This document shows positions 33,994-41,863 of a stretch of 52,613 bases of DNA, piece by piece; position 1 is the stretch's first letter; every line of letters starts with the position of its first letter. The position numbers were made by a program, and so were the translations under genes. The stretch covers positions 1 through 52,613 of the forward strand of contig NZ_LZKK01000335.1 in assembly GCF_001672815.1 (NCBI RefSeq), written 5' to 3'. This DNA comes from Mycobacterium sp. E796. Lineage in GTDB: Bacteria > Actinomycetota > Actinomycetes > Mycobacteriales > Mycobacteriaceae. The notes beneath the pieces were generated by a model, which did not search any database, was not told where the DNA came from, and was given only the letters and a program-made list of their open reading frames with translations.

Positions 33994-35472
33994 ATGTCCT
34001 ATCTGGTGGCGGCCCCGGAGTTCCTCACGTCGGCGGCAACGGATCTGTCCAACATCGGTTCGGCCCTCACCGCCGCCAACGCGGCGGCCGCAGCCCCCAC
34101 CAGCGGGGTGCTGGCCGCGGCCGAGGATGAGGTGTCGGCGGCCATAGCGGCGCTGTTCTCCGCCCACGGTCAGGGCTTTCAGGCAGTGAGCGCCCAAGCG
34201 GCGGCGTTCCACGCCCAGTTTGCGCAGGCCTTGAACGGCGCGGGGATCACCTACGCCATGGCCGAGGCGGCGAACGCCTCACCGTTGCAGGCCCTGCAGC
34301 AAGGCCTGGTGGCTGCCGCCCCAACCTTCGACCTGGGTCTGGGCAACCGGGGCACCAACAACGTGGGCAACGGGAACACCGGCAACTCCAACCTCGGCAC
34401 CGGGAACACCGGCGACCGGAACATCGGCGGCGGGAACGGCAACGCGCTGCACCCCAGCGTCGGCAACATCGGCAGCGGCAACACCGGCAACCTCAACTTC
34501 GGCAGCGGCAACACCGGCAGCCTCAACGTCGGGTTCGGGAACACCAACACCGACTTTACGACCCCGCCGGGTAGCCCCTTGAGCAACATAGGGTTCGGGA
34601 ACACCGGCAACGCCAACTGGGGCATCGGAAACAACGGCAACTCGAACGTCGGCGCCGGCAACACCGGCGTCGGCAACACCGGCGCCGGGAACACCGGAAA
34701 CGCCAACATCGGCTTGGGTCTTACCGGCGACAACGAGATCGGCGTCGGCGATGCCTACTACAACTACGTAACCGGCCAGTTCCACCTCGGCGGCCTGAAC
34801 TCGGGCAGCGGCAACATCGGCATCGGGAACTCGGGTACCGGCAACATCGGTTTCTTCAACTCCGGGAACGGCAACATCGGCATCTTCAACGCGGCCATCA
34901 ACGCACCCGGTGCCCACGGCAATTTCGGCCTCGGGAACTCCGGCGTGGGGAATGTCGGGTTCGGGAACTCGGGCACGGCGAACTTCGGATTCGCCAATTC
35001 GGGCGCGCTGAACACCGGGTTCTTCAACTCGGGGCAATTGGACACCGGCTTCGGGAACGCGGGCGGCACCGTGGACACGGGCGGGAACACGGGATTCTGG
35101 AACTCGGGCAACACGAACACGGGATGGGGAAATTCCGGCAACGTCAACACGGGTATCTGGAATTCGGGCAACGTCAACACGGGTCTCGGGCTGACCGGTG
35201 ACAGCGGCCTTACCACCTCAGGCTTCGGCAACACCGGCTTCGACGTCTCGGGCTTTGGCAACACGGCCAGCGGCGGCACCACGGCCGACGGCTTCATGTC
35301 GGGCTTCGGAAACAGGGCCTACGGCAGCACCGTGAACGCCTTCGTCTCGGGCTTCTTCAACACCGGCGTCCCGAGCGCCCTGAACCCGGGCTTATCCGGT
35401 CAGGTGTCGGGCCTGTTGAACACCGGCAATCTCATCTCGGGCTTGTTCGGCCTGAGCAACTTCTTCAAGTAG
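33994..35472 (+). CDS. PE-family protein with an MPTR-type repeat domain (PE-MPTR chimera)
   Basis: 492 residues from ATG 33994, with AGGAG (33982-33986) seven bases upstream; an earlier in-frame start at 33967 is less likely. Residues 1-110 are a PE domain: SYLVAAPEFLTSAATDLSNI at the start, DEVSAAIAALFSAHGQ, and the ESX secretion signal Y-x-x-x-E as YAMAE (residues 87-91). From about residue 116 to the C-terminus it consists of NxGxGNxG pentapeptide-type repeats, broken by HPSVGN, a TTPPGSPLSN insert and a YYNYVTGQFHLGGLN insert. MPTR repeats normally follow PPE domains, while PE domains normally carry PGRS (GGAGGX). The LLxRPLIGNG linker of PE_PGRS proteins is absent. It is probably exported and surface-exposed. 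Confidence 0.9.
   Translation: MSYLVAAPEFLTSAATDLSNIGSALTAANAAAAAPTSGVLAAAEDEVSAAIAALFSAHGQGFQAVSAQAAAFHAQFAQALNGAGITYAMAEAANASPLQALQQGLVAAAPTFDLGLGNRGTNNVGNGNTGNSNLGTGNTGDRNIGGGNGNALHPSVGNIGSGNTGNLNFGSGNTGSLNVGFGNTNTDFTTPPGSPLSNIGFGNTGNANWGIGNNGNSNVGAGNTGVGNTGAGNTGNANIGLGLTGDNEIGVGDAYYNYVTGQFHLGGLNSGSGNIGIGNSGTGNIGFFNSGNGNIGIFNAAINAPGAHGNFGLGNSGVGNVGFGNSGTANFGFANSGALNTGFFNSGQLDTGFGNAGGTVDTGGNTGFWNSGNTNTGWGNSGNVNTGIWNSGNVNTGLGLTGDSGLTTSGFGNTGFDVSGFGNTASGGTTADGFMSGFGNRAYGSTVNAFVSGFFNTGVPSALNPGLSGQVSGLLNTGNLISGLFGLSNFFK
34339..35300 (+). repeat. MPTR repeat tract (NxGxGNxG) within the PE gene
   Basis: Tandem degenerate 15-base units encoding Asn-x-Gly-x-Gly/Phe repeat through most of the gene, for instance GFGNTGNANWGIGNNGNSN near residue 208. 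The DNA is internally repetitive (many aacaccggc and ggcaacatc units), so long antisense frames appear on the minus strand. Such tracts change length by slippage or recombination and are prone to assembly error. Confidence 0.88.
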
Positions 35473-35490
35473 CGCGCGGCGGCGCCGTCC

Positions 35491-35949
35491 TTAGACCAAG
35501 GCCGACGCGTCGAAAACCCAGCTGGTGTCGGCGCTCGCCAATTTCTCGAAGTGGTTGGGCGGAGCGAAGCCGACGAGACTGTTCATGTCCCAATAGTCTT
35601 TCCACACGGTGATCTTGCCGTCCTCGACCTTGTGGACGGTGACGAACCTGAGCACACCCCGCTCGCCCGACGCGAAAGTCCAAGTCTCCGAATGCTCGTA
35701 GATGACGTCGGAGCCGTTGGACACCAGCACACCGTCGTGGTTCTCGTAGCCCGCCAGCGGCTCGAGCCCGATCTTGAGCCGTTTCACGATGTCGTCCGGG
35801 CCGCGCGCCGCCAACGCGGGCACCGGCATGTCGACGTACAGACAGTCGTCGGCCAGGAACGTCTTCACCGCATCCCAGTCCCGCCGCGACAGTGCCTGCC
35901 ACATCCCGACCACGACGTCCTCGACCGCGAGCTCAGAAACTTCCGTCAT
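35491..35949 (-). CDS. SnoaL-like / limonene-1,2-epoxide hydrolase-fold protein
   Basis: 152 residues. The cone-shaped NTF2/SnoaL fold is indicated by VEDVVVGMWQALSRRDWDAV, FLADDCLYVDMPV, the central RGPDDIVKRLKIGLEPLAGY and the C-terminal FVTVHKVEDGKITVWKDYWD. The Asp/Trp/Asp pattern of the last block is typical of LEH-like proteins. It may act as an epoxide hydrolase or isomerase, but the catalytic Asp-Arg-Asp triad cannot be confirmed by eye. It converges on the PE gene and diverges from the dienelactone hydrolase at 36013. Confidence 0.78.
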   Translation of the reverse strand: MTEVSELAVEDVVVGMWQALSRRDWDAVKTFLADDCLYVDMPVPALAARGPDDIVKRLKIGLEPLAGYENHDGVLVSNGSDVIYEHSETWTFASGERGVLRFVTVHKVEDGKITVWKDYWDMNSLVGFAPPNHFEKLASADTSWVFDASALV

Positions 35950-36012
35950 AGCGGCAAATAAACCGGGTTACCAGACAGGTGTCAACCATCGACTTTCGGC
36001 ATACTCGCCAGG

Positions 36013-36924
36013 GTGACCACGCTGCGCCGCTACCTGGCCGAGGAGATCGCGACCGACCACGTCGACGGCCTGCTGACCCGTCGCGACACCTTGCGGCGCC
36101 TGGCCCTGCTCGGTCTTGGGACCGTGGCGGCCGTCGAGCTCATCTCGGCATGCTCCGCGAGAAACCCCGCGAAAGCACCGTCCGCGCCCGCTCCCGAAAG
36201 TTCAACCGGCTCAAAGCAACCACCCGGTGCGGCGAACACGCGGCCGACCACGCCGATCACCTGGGCCGGCCCACAGGGGCAGCTGCAAGGGGCGTGGGCG
36301 CAGGCACCCGATTCCAAAGGGTGCGTCCTGGTCATTCACGAGAACAAGGGCCTGACCGACTGGGTGCGCTCGGTGGCCGGGCGGCTCGCCGGGGCCGGCC
36401 ATTCGGCGCTCGCCATCGACCTGTTGTCGGAGGAGGGCGGCACCGCCGCATTCCGCGACCCGGCGCAGGCCACCGCCGCGTTGGGCGGCATCCCCCCGGA
36501 ACGGTTCACCCGTGACCTGAATTCCGGTGTCGCGGAACTGAAGCAGCGCGCCCCGGGGCAGAAGGTCGGCGTGGTGGGCTTCTGCTTCGGCGGGGGACTG
36601 GTGTGGCAACTGCTGGCCTCCGGCGCGCCGGGGGTGTCGGCCGCGGTCCCGTTCTACGGGCCGTTGCCGGCCAACCCGGACTTCGCCGGATCCAGGGCCG
36701 CCGTGCTGGCGATCTACGGGGCCCTGGACGCGCGGGTCACCGGGACGCAGGCCGCCGCGAAAGCCGCGCTTGACCGCGCCGGGTTGGTCAACGAGATCGT
36801 CGTCGAGCCCGACGCGGACCACGCGTTCGTCAACGACACCGGGCCGCGCTACAACGCCACCGCCGCGGCCGACGCGTGGCAGCGGCTGCTCGATTGGTTC
36901 GGCCGCTACCTGGCCGGACAATGA
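36013..36924 (+). CDS. Lipoprotein dienelactone hydrolase family protein
   Basis: 303 residues from GTG 36013. The N-terminus holds a twin-arginine/lipoprotein leader: DGLLTRRDTLRRLALLGLGT then a lipobox ending ISAC, so it is probably exported and lipidated. The alpha/beta hydrolase core has CVLVIHENKGLTDWV, ALAIDLLSEEGG, the cysteine nucleophile in GVVGFCFGGGLVW, Asp in IYGALDARV, and His in PDADHAFVN, the Cys-Asp-His triad of dienelactone hydrolases. The substrate is unknown. ATGA overlap with the next gene. Confidence 0.88.
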   Translation: MTTLRRYLAEEIATDHVDGLLTRRDTLRRLALLGLGTVAAVELISACSARNPAKAPSAPAPESSTGSKQPPGAANTRPTTPITWAGPQGQLQGAWAQAPDSKGCVLVIHENKGLTDWVRSVAGRLAGAGHSALAIDLLSEEGGTAAFRDPAQATAALGGIPPERFTRDLNSGVAELKQRAPGQKVGVVGFCFGGGLVWQLLASGAPGVSAAVPFYGPLPANPDFAGSRAAVLAIYGALDARVTGTQAAAKAALDRAGLVNEIVVEPDADHAFVNDTGPRYNATAAADAWQRLLDWFGRYLAGQ

Positions 36925-37283
36925 GCGGCCGCTCGATGAGCACCCGGGCCAAGGTGCTGATCGGGATCGCGCTGGTCGGAATGCTGGCCGGCGCGGGCGG
37001 GGCGCTCGCCCGCGGCTTCTGGGGGACCAGCGAGGATTGCCACGACTGGGTGGACACCCACGGCTACGAATTGGTGCGCAACGACTGGTGGGCCAAGACC
37101 CACGGCTGCGTCGCCAGGACACCCACCGGCGCCGAGCTCTACCACGACGAGGAATTCCGCAGCAAGGCGATCGGATGGGCTTGGCAGTTCGGCATTTTCG
37201 CGGCCGGCACGTTGCCCGCGGTGATCATCGTCGCGTCGGGTGTGCTGCGCTGGCGAAGCGGCCCCGCGGGCGAGGACCCCTAG
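36921..37283 (+). CDS. Small membrane protein coupled to the dienelactone hydrolase
   Basis: 120 residues from ATG 36921 (ATGA overlap). Two membrane helices (VLIGIALVGMLAGAGGALAR and FGIFAAGTLPAVIIVASGVL) flank an outer loop with two cysteines (EDCHDWVDTHGYELV, then THGCVART). No family recognised. Coupling suggests it partners the lipoprotein hydrolase. Confidence 0.75.
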   Translation: MSGRSMSTRAKVLIGIALVGMLAGAGGALARGFWGTSEDCHDWVDTHGYELVRNDWWAKTHGCVARTPTGAELYHDEEFRSKAIGWAWQFGIFAAGTLPAVIIVASGVLRWRSGPAGEDP

Positions 37284-37344
37284 CCGGTGGACCAACCGCG
37301 CACAAATCCCGCTGTTGGCTGCGGCTTTGCCGCATACTTGCGTC

Positions 37345-37527
37345 GTGACATCGCAGCGCGATACCTCCGAGGAGATCGGGGCCGATCCGGTCGACGGCCT
37401 GCTGACCCGGCGCGAAGCCATCCGAAGGCTGGCGCTCGTCGCCGTGACGGCGGCCCCCACCACGCTCATCGCGGCCTGCTCCGGCAGCCGAAGCTGGCCG
37501 GGCCGGCGGCGTCGGCGGCGCCGCTAG
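37345..37527 (+). pseudogene. Decayed copy of a Tat-lipoprotein leader (dienelactone hydrolase paralogue)
   Basis: From GTG 37345 the frame reads DPVDGLLTRREAIRRLALVA then a lipobox ending IAACSGS, closely mirroring the leader of the hydrolase at 36013. After SGSRS the frame degenerates to poly-Arg and stops at 37527, while the next frame reads PKLAGPAASAAPLAP, the low-complexity linker expected after a lipobox. One base is probably missing near 37490, and the hydrolase domain is absent, with cyp140 beginning 5 bases further on the other strand. It looks like a tandem duplicate whose 3' part was deleted. Confidence 0.65.
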
Positions 37528-37531
37528 CGCC

Positions 37532-38857
37532 TCAGGCGTCCACCTGCGCCATCGACCGTGCCGGCCCCAGGACCACCGGCAGCGTCGACCAACCGCGCAG
37601 CACCCGTGTGTCCCGCCGGCTTCCGGTGCCGGCGGCCCGCACTTCCGGAAAACGGTCGAAGAACGTCCGCAGCCCGACTTCCCCCTCGGCCCGCGCGAGC
37701 GCGGCCCCTAGGCAGAAGTGGCGTCCGCCGGAGAATGCGAGATGCCTTCCGGCATTTGGCCTTTCGATGTCGAAGCGGTTGGGGTCGGGGAACGTGCGCG
37801 GATCCCGGTTGGCGGCGGCCAGGTATATCACCACCAAGTCGTCGCGTTTGATCCGCATGCCGGCCACGTCGACGTCGCGCAGCGCCACCCGCGCGGTGAG
37901 CTGCACCGGCGAGTCGAGGCGCAGAATCTCCTCAACAGCGTTGGGCCACAACTCGGGTCGGCGACGCAACGTGTCCAGATGCTCGGGTGTGTCCAGCAGC
38001 ATCCGGATTCCGTTGCCCAGCAGGTTCACCGTGGTCTCGAAGCCCGCGGCCAACACCAGGCCTGCGATGGCCTGAAGTTCGTCGGGGTCGAGATGCGTTT
38101 CGGCGGAGCCACTTTCGGCGGTTTGGATCAGCTGACTCATCAGGTTGTCGCTCGGGGCGCGCCGCAATTCGCGCAGGTGATCGGCGAGCCAGGCGTTGAA
38201 CCCGACGATCCCCTTCTGCACGGTGCGGTATTGCCACCAGGGCAGGCCGATGTCCAGGCTCGGCGCGGCGAGTTCGCCGAATTCCAGGACCCGGGGCCGG
38301 TCTCGCTCGGGGACTCCCAAGATGTCGCTGATGATCGCGACGGGGAGCTGCGAGCAGTAGCGCCCGACGATGTCGACCACGCCGGACTGACCGGTCAGCC
38401 GATCCAACAGGTCGGTCGCGGTGTGCTCGACGTTGTCGCGCAACGCGGCGACCGCCCTGGGCGTGAACACGGCCGACACCGTCTTGCGGTAGCGGGTGTG
38501 GTCCGGCGGCTCGACGGCCAGCAACGACGGGGCGCGCAGCGGATGCAGGAGATCGTCGTCGTTGGTGCGGCGTTCCAGCCAACGCAGCGGCGCCGGCAGG
38601 TTCGAGCCCATGTTCACCACGCGGAAGTCGTCGGACCGCAGCAGCTCGTGGGCCAGGGCATGGTCAGTGGTCAGGTAGTTCACCCGGCCCTTCACCAGCG
38701 GCCCCCGGGCGCGCAGTTGCTCGTAGAACGGAACCGGGTCGTTGGCGATCGTCGGGTCGGCGATCAACCTGGACTGAAGGTCGCCCCGCCGCATGCCGAT
38801 CGCCGCGACGCCCCGGATGAACCCGTGCATCACGAGCCAGTGCAATCTCTCCTTCAC
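37532..38857 (-). CDS. cyp140: Cytochrome P450 CYP140 (Rv1880c-like)
   Basis: 441 residues. Recognised from order and sequence as the Rv1880c homologue (438 residues there by memory). I-helix oxygen motif AGFETT (in GLVLAAGFETTVNLLGNGI), K-helix EEILRLD (ExxR), and the heme-binding loop FSGGRHFCLGAALARAE with the proximal Cys. The N-terminus MKERLHWLVMHGFIRGVAAI may lie on the membrane. Substrate unknown. It heads the block cyp140-lppE-SDR-SRPBCC-rpfC-chorismate mutase, conserved with M. tuberculosis. Confidence 0.93.
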   Translation of the reverse strand: MKERLHWLVMHGFIRGVAAIGMRRGDLQSRLIADPTIANDPVPFYEQLRARGPLVKGRVNYLTTDHALAHELLRSDDFRVVNMGSNLPAPLRWLERRTNDDDLLHPLRAPSLLAVEPPDHTRYRKTVSAVFTPRAVAALRDNVEHTATDLLDRLTGQSGVVDIVGRYCSQLPVAIISDILGVPERDRPRVLEFGELAAPSLDIGLPWWQYRTVQKGIVGFNAWLADHLRELRRAPSDNLMSQLIQTAESGSAETHLDPDELQAIAGLVLAAGFETTVNLLGNGIRMLLDTPEHLDTLRRRPELWPNAVEEILRLDSPVQLTARVALRDVDVAGMRIKRDDLVVIYLAAANRDPRTFPDPNRFDIERPNAGRHLAFSGGRHFCLGAALARAEGEVGLRTFFDRFPEVRAAGTGSRRDTRVLRGWSTLPVVLGPARSMAQVDA

Positions 38858-38915
38858 GGGGCCTCCATCAGCTCGGGTGGTCTGGACCCAGCCTAGGCGG
38901 AATTCGCGTGCCGGC

Positions 38916-39338
38916 TCAGCACTCGGCGATGATCTTGAAGTCGGTGGTCACCGTCTTGTTGGGATCGCTGTTGCTGATTCCGTACGCGCTGCCGGTAATC
39001 GTGTAGGCGTCGTTGGTGAGGTCGACGTGGGCGTCCCCGACCCCGCCCTGCCAGAAGCTGCCGGTGAACCCGCCGAAGTTGCGGATCTTCACCCACTGCG
39101 GGATGGCCCGGTAGCCGCTGAGCATCACCACCGCCTCGACGTGGGCATCGTGATCGCCGATGTCGAGGGTCCGGTACGACTGGGTCTGGCTACACGCGGC
39201 GGGACGCGTCGTCTGGGTGGCGCCCCCGACGGTCACCCGGGCGGCTTTGCGCGGCACCGTCTGCGCCTGGCCACAGCCCGTCACACCGGCTCCCGCGATC
39301 AGCACCAAAACGGTTGCGATCCAACGGTTTCGCACCAT
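38916..39338 (-). CDS. lppE: Lipoprotein LppE (Rv1881c-like)
   Basis: 140 residues with a lipoprotein signal (ATVLVLIAGAGVTGC, Cys about residue 22). The mature part VTVGGATQTTRPAACSQTQS and YAYGI-type C-terminal region (TITGSAYGISNSDPNKTVTT) is the LpqH/19-kDa antigen family fold. Synteny with Rv1881c between cyp140 and the SDR supports the name. Function in the envelope is unknown. The stop is 59 bases from the cyp140 start. Confidence 0.9.
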   Translation of the reverse strand: MVRNRWIATVLVLIAGAGVTGCGQAQTVPRKAARVTVGGATQTTRPAACSQTQSYRTLDIGDHDAHVEAVVMLSGYRAIPQWVKIRNFGGFTGSFWQGGVGDAHVDLTNDAYTITGSAYGISNSDPNKTVTTDFKIIAEC

Positions 39339-39347
39339 GCCACCCCC

Positions 39348-40181
39348 TCACTGCTGCTTCGGCATCAACGCGGGCAGGGCCTTGGCGATGCGGCCCCGCA
39401 CCAACTCCGGACTCAGACCCTTGAGCAGGTCGATCACGCGGATGCTCTTGGGCACGTACCAGTGCAGCCGCTTCGGATTGTGATAGGCCTGCCAGGCCGC
39501 CTCCGCGACGCTGCTCGCGGGCATCAGCCGCATCATGCCCTTCTTCGGCGCGCTCGCGCGGACGTCCTCGCCGGACATCGCCGGCCCGCCGTCGTCCGAG
39601 TGGTTGGTCGTCGTGGTGAGGATGGCGGTGTCGATGAGACCCGGCAACACGTCGGCCACGCGCACCCCGTGCCGTTGCCATTCCACGCTCAACGCCTCGG
39701 TCAACCCCTTGACCGCGTGCTTGGTCGACGAGTAGACCGCGATGCGCGGCATCCCGTAGGTGCCCGCGGAAGACGACGTCGAGAACATCAGGCTGCCGGG
39801 GCGCTTCTTCAGGTATGGCAGCGCGACGTACGCGCCGGTCAACACCGCCTTGTAGTTCACCTCGACGACGCGCATCGCGGCCTCGTACGGCACGTCCTCG
39901 AACCAGCCCGATTCGCCGATGCCGGCGTTGTTCCACATCATGTCGAGCCCGCCGTCGGCGTTGCCGGCGCAGAAGTCGGCCAGCGCCGCCTCCAGCGCCG
40001 CCTTGTCCGTGACGTCGACGGTGCGCGTCCACAGCCGATCGTCACCCAGCTCTGCCCGCAACGTCGTCAGACCGTCCTCGTTGCGGTCCACCGCGCCGAT
40101 GCGCCAGCCGTTGGCGTGGAACAGCTTCGCTCCCTCGCGGCCCATGCCACTGCCCGCGCCGGTGATGAAGACCGATTTCAC
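39348..40181 (-). CDS. Short-chain dehydrogenase (Rv1882c-like)
   Basis: 277 residues. Nucleotide-binding VFITGAGSGMGREGAKLFHA, DVTDKAALEAAL, NNAGIGESGWF, the Ser block MFSTSSSAGTYG, Tyr-xxx-Lys as YSSTKHAV, and a C-terminal extension (MPASSVAEAAWQAYHNPKRL) typical of the SDR-b like mycobacterial group. The stop is 9 bases from lppE and the start 6 bases from the SRPBCC stop, so one transcript is likely. Substrate unknown. Confidence 0.9.
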   Translation of the reverse strand: MKSVFITGAGSGMGREGAKLFHANGWRIGAVDRNEDGLTTLRAELGDDRLWTRTVDVTDKAALEAALADFCAGNADGGLDMMWNNAGIGESGWFEDVPYEAAMRVVEVNYKAVLTGAYVALPYLKKRPGSLMFSTSSSAGTYGMPRIAVYSSTKHAVKGLTEALSVEWQRHGVRVADVLPGLIDTAILTTTTNHSDDGGPAMSGEDVRASAPKKGMMRLMPASSVAEAAWQAYHNPKRLHWYVPKSIRVIDLLKGLSPELVRGRIAKALPALMPKQQ

Positions 40182-40187
40182 GTCGCG

Positions 40188-40655
40188 TCAGCCCGCCTCG
40201 ACCACGTCTTTGATCCGGTTGAGGGTCTTGGTCATATCGCGGATGTTGCGTCGCCTGCGCAGGAATCCGCCCAACAACCAGTAGATGCCCAGCCACGGCG
40301 CGGGATTGAGCCGAAATGACTCGGTCACGTCGGTGCCGCCGCCGCTGGGCGCCAACCGGTAGTGCCAGTTGTTCACGGCCCTGTCGCCGAGCATCACCGC
40401 GAACCCGAATTCGCGGCCGGGCTCGCACGCGGTGACCTTGCACGTCGTCCAGTAGACCGGTCCCATCTCGTTTCGCCGGACGTGGCCGCGAAACTGGGCG
40501 CCGAGTGCGGGGCCGGTCGCATCGCCGAGCCACTCCGCCTCGAACACCTCCGGGGAGAACCGTCCCGTGTTGCGAACGTCCGCAATGAGATCCCAGATTT
40601 TATTCGCGGGCGCCGCCATGTGAACAGTCGCCGAACCTTCCATGCGCTGATCCAA
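40188..40655 (-). CDS. SRPBCC/polyketide-cyclase-like protein (Rv1883c-like)
   Basis: 155 residues. The helix-grip fold is shown by MEGSATVHMAAPANKIWDLI, FSPEVFEAEWLGDATGPALG, and a C-terminal helix (LGIYWLLGGFLRRRRNIRDM). The small hydrophobic ligand is unknown. Gene order SDR-SRPBCC-rpfC matches Rv1882c-Rv1884c. It lies 36 bases after the rpfC stop. Confidence 0.88.
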   Translation of the reverse strand: MDQRMEGSATVHMAAPANKIWDLIADVRNTGRFSPEVFEAEWLGDATGPALGAQFRGHVRRNEMGPVYWTTCKVTACEPGREFGFAVMLGDRAVNNWHYRLAPSGGGTDVTESFRLNPAPWLGIYWLLGGFLRRRRNIRDMTKTLNRIKDVVEAG

Positions 40656-40691
40656 ACACAGCTTCGCCCCGGCTCATAGGGCGCAATATTG

Positions 40692-41111
40692 TCAGTGCGG
40701 GATGGCCGCCTGGATAAGCCCGTTGATGATCTGTTTGATGCCCTGCGCGGGGTGCGTGTACATCGCGGTCGGCAGGCCGGACGCCGAGCCGCACTTCGGC
40801 CACGGGTCGAGTCCGTCTTGCGCGAAAACCCGGTTGGCGACGGCGATCTGGTCTTCCCTCGACGCGGCCGCCGGGTTGCCGACACCCCCGTACTGGGCCC
40901 AGGTGCCCGGCTTGAATTGCAGCCCACCGTATTCGCCGTTTCCGGTGTTGGCGTGCCAGTTGCCACCGGACTCGCACTGCGCGACCGCGTCCCAGTTGGG
41001 CGCGGCGGGAGCGGCGCCTGCGACGCCCGAGGAACTCAGCGATGCTGCAACGAACGCGCCGATGATGGCGGACGTGATGAGAGGCTTGCAGAGTTTTCTC
41101 ATGCCAGGCAT
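40692..41111 (-). CDS. rpfC: Resuscitation-promoting factor RpfC
   Basis: 139 residues if started at 41111; an in-frame ATG at 41102 gives 136. Signal peptide (PLITSAIIGAFVAASLSSSG) followed by the Rpf transglycosylase-like domain NWDAVAQCESGGNWHANTGN, with the catalytic Glu in CESGG, then LQFKPGTWAQYGG and the paired Cys in PWPKCG. It cleaves peptidoglycan to promote growth from dormancy. By memory Rv1884c is 176 residues; this version lacks extra sequence around the domain. Synteny is conserved. Confidence 0.93.
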   Translation of the reverse strand: MPGMRKLCKPLITSAIIGAFVAASLSSSGVAGAAPAAPNWDAVAQCESGGNWHANTGNGEYGGLQFKPGTWAQYGGVGNPAAASREDQIAVANRVFAQDGLDPWPKCGSASGLPTAMYTHPAQGIKQIINGLIQAAIPH

Positions 41112-41233
41112 TTCGCGGGGCGTGTCCGAAGCGTTACCGATTCGAAAAGGTGGCGAGATAAGCCGTCTAGCAGGGAAATTGGGCCCCTGAGCAGCGAAAT
41201 CGGAGCTTTAGAGAATGGTGAGAATTAAATAAA
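41112..41233. promoter_or_regulatory. AT-richer spacer between rpfC and the chorismate mutase gene
   Basis: 122 bases, unusually AT-rich for this window around 41208-41238 (agaattaaataaattag). It is upstream of rpfC and downstream of the chorismate mutase on the same strand. A promoter for rpfC is plausible. I saw no c-di-AMP (ydaO-type) riboswitch features, which occur upstream of rpfA, not here. Confidence 0.3.
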
Positions 41234-41827
41234 TTAGCCCTGGCAATACGATTTGGTCGCAAGCGAAAGGGCTTGCTGGTAAAGGCCGTCGAGTTGGCGG
41301 GCGCGGGCGACTTCGCTTCGCGCGGCGTCCAGGTCGGCGGCGCAGCCGGGGGAGTGCAGCAGGTCCCAGCCGGCCACGATCGCAGTCAGCATCGTGTGGT
41401 TGAGGCCGTCGATCGTCGACCGCGACTCCGACAGGTCCGGCGCCGCGCCCGGCGCGTCCGCCGGGTTCAGCTTCCAGTCCGCAAACCGGCTGTATTCGAT
41501 CGCCTCGGTGGCGTTGATCTGATCGCCGAAGACGCGGGTGACGTAGTTCGGGTCGACGCGTGCGGCGCTCGCCTCGGCGCCCAGTTTGGCGAGCTCCTGC
41601 TGGACCCGGCCCGGGTCCTCGATGGCGCCGCCCGTCTTCCACTTGAATGCAGCCACCGGCTCGGCGACCTGGAGCCGCTGCGCGGCGGCGTCGACCAACC
41701 CGATCAGCGGGCCGGCGGCGTCGCCCCGCGCGACCGGCGTCGCGAGCAACAGGGCCCCCACCAACCCTGCCAGCGCGAGGCGCCCCATCGGGCGGAAAAA
41801 CCGCCCGCAACTGCCGGTCATGACCAT
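41234..41827 (-). CDS. Secreted chorismate mutase, AroQ-gamma type (Rv1885c-like)
   Basis: 197 residues with an export signal (LALAGLVGALLLATPVARGD). The all-helical AroQ domain is seen in LIGLVDAAAQRLQVAEPVAA, then FKWKTGGAIEDPGRVQQELA and YVTRVFGDQINATEAIEYSR, which carry the Arg/Lys/Glu/Gln active-site residues. Two cysteines (SPGCAADLDAARSE and KSYCQG) should form the disulfide known for the secreted mycobacterial enzyme. It converts chorismate to prephenate outside the cytoplasm. Synteny with Rv1885c is conserved. Confidence 0.92.
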   Translation of the reverse strand: MVMTGSCGRFFRPMGRLALAGLVGALLLATPVARGDAAGPLIGLVDAAAQRLQVAEPVAAFKWKTGGAIEDPGRVQQELAKLGAEASAARVDPNYVTRVFGDQINATEAIEYSRFADWKLNPADAPGAAPDLSESRSTIDGLNHTMLTAIVAGWDLLHSPGCAADLDAARSEVARARQLDGLYQQALSLATKSYCQG

Positions 41828-41863
41828 GATTGAAGATTCTCTCCTGAGTTAGCCTGGGCACTG

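Noticed and set aside
34251..35297. Long minus-strand frames rich in Pro/Leu/Val across the PE-MPTR gene
   Set aside because: They are antisense shadows of the 15-base repeats; no start, ribosome site or family.
37287..38075. 262-residue plus-strand frame across the cyp140 3' end
   Set aside because: It is antisense to cyp140 and only its beginning overlaps the decayed leader; no domain of its own.
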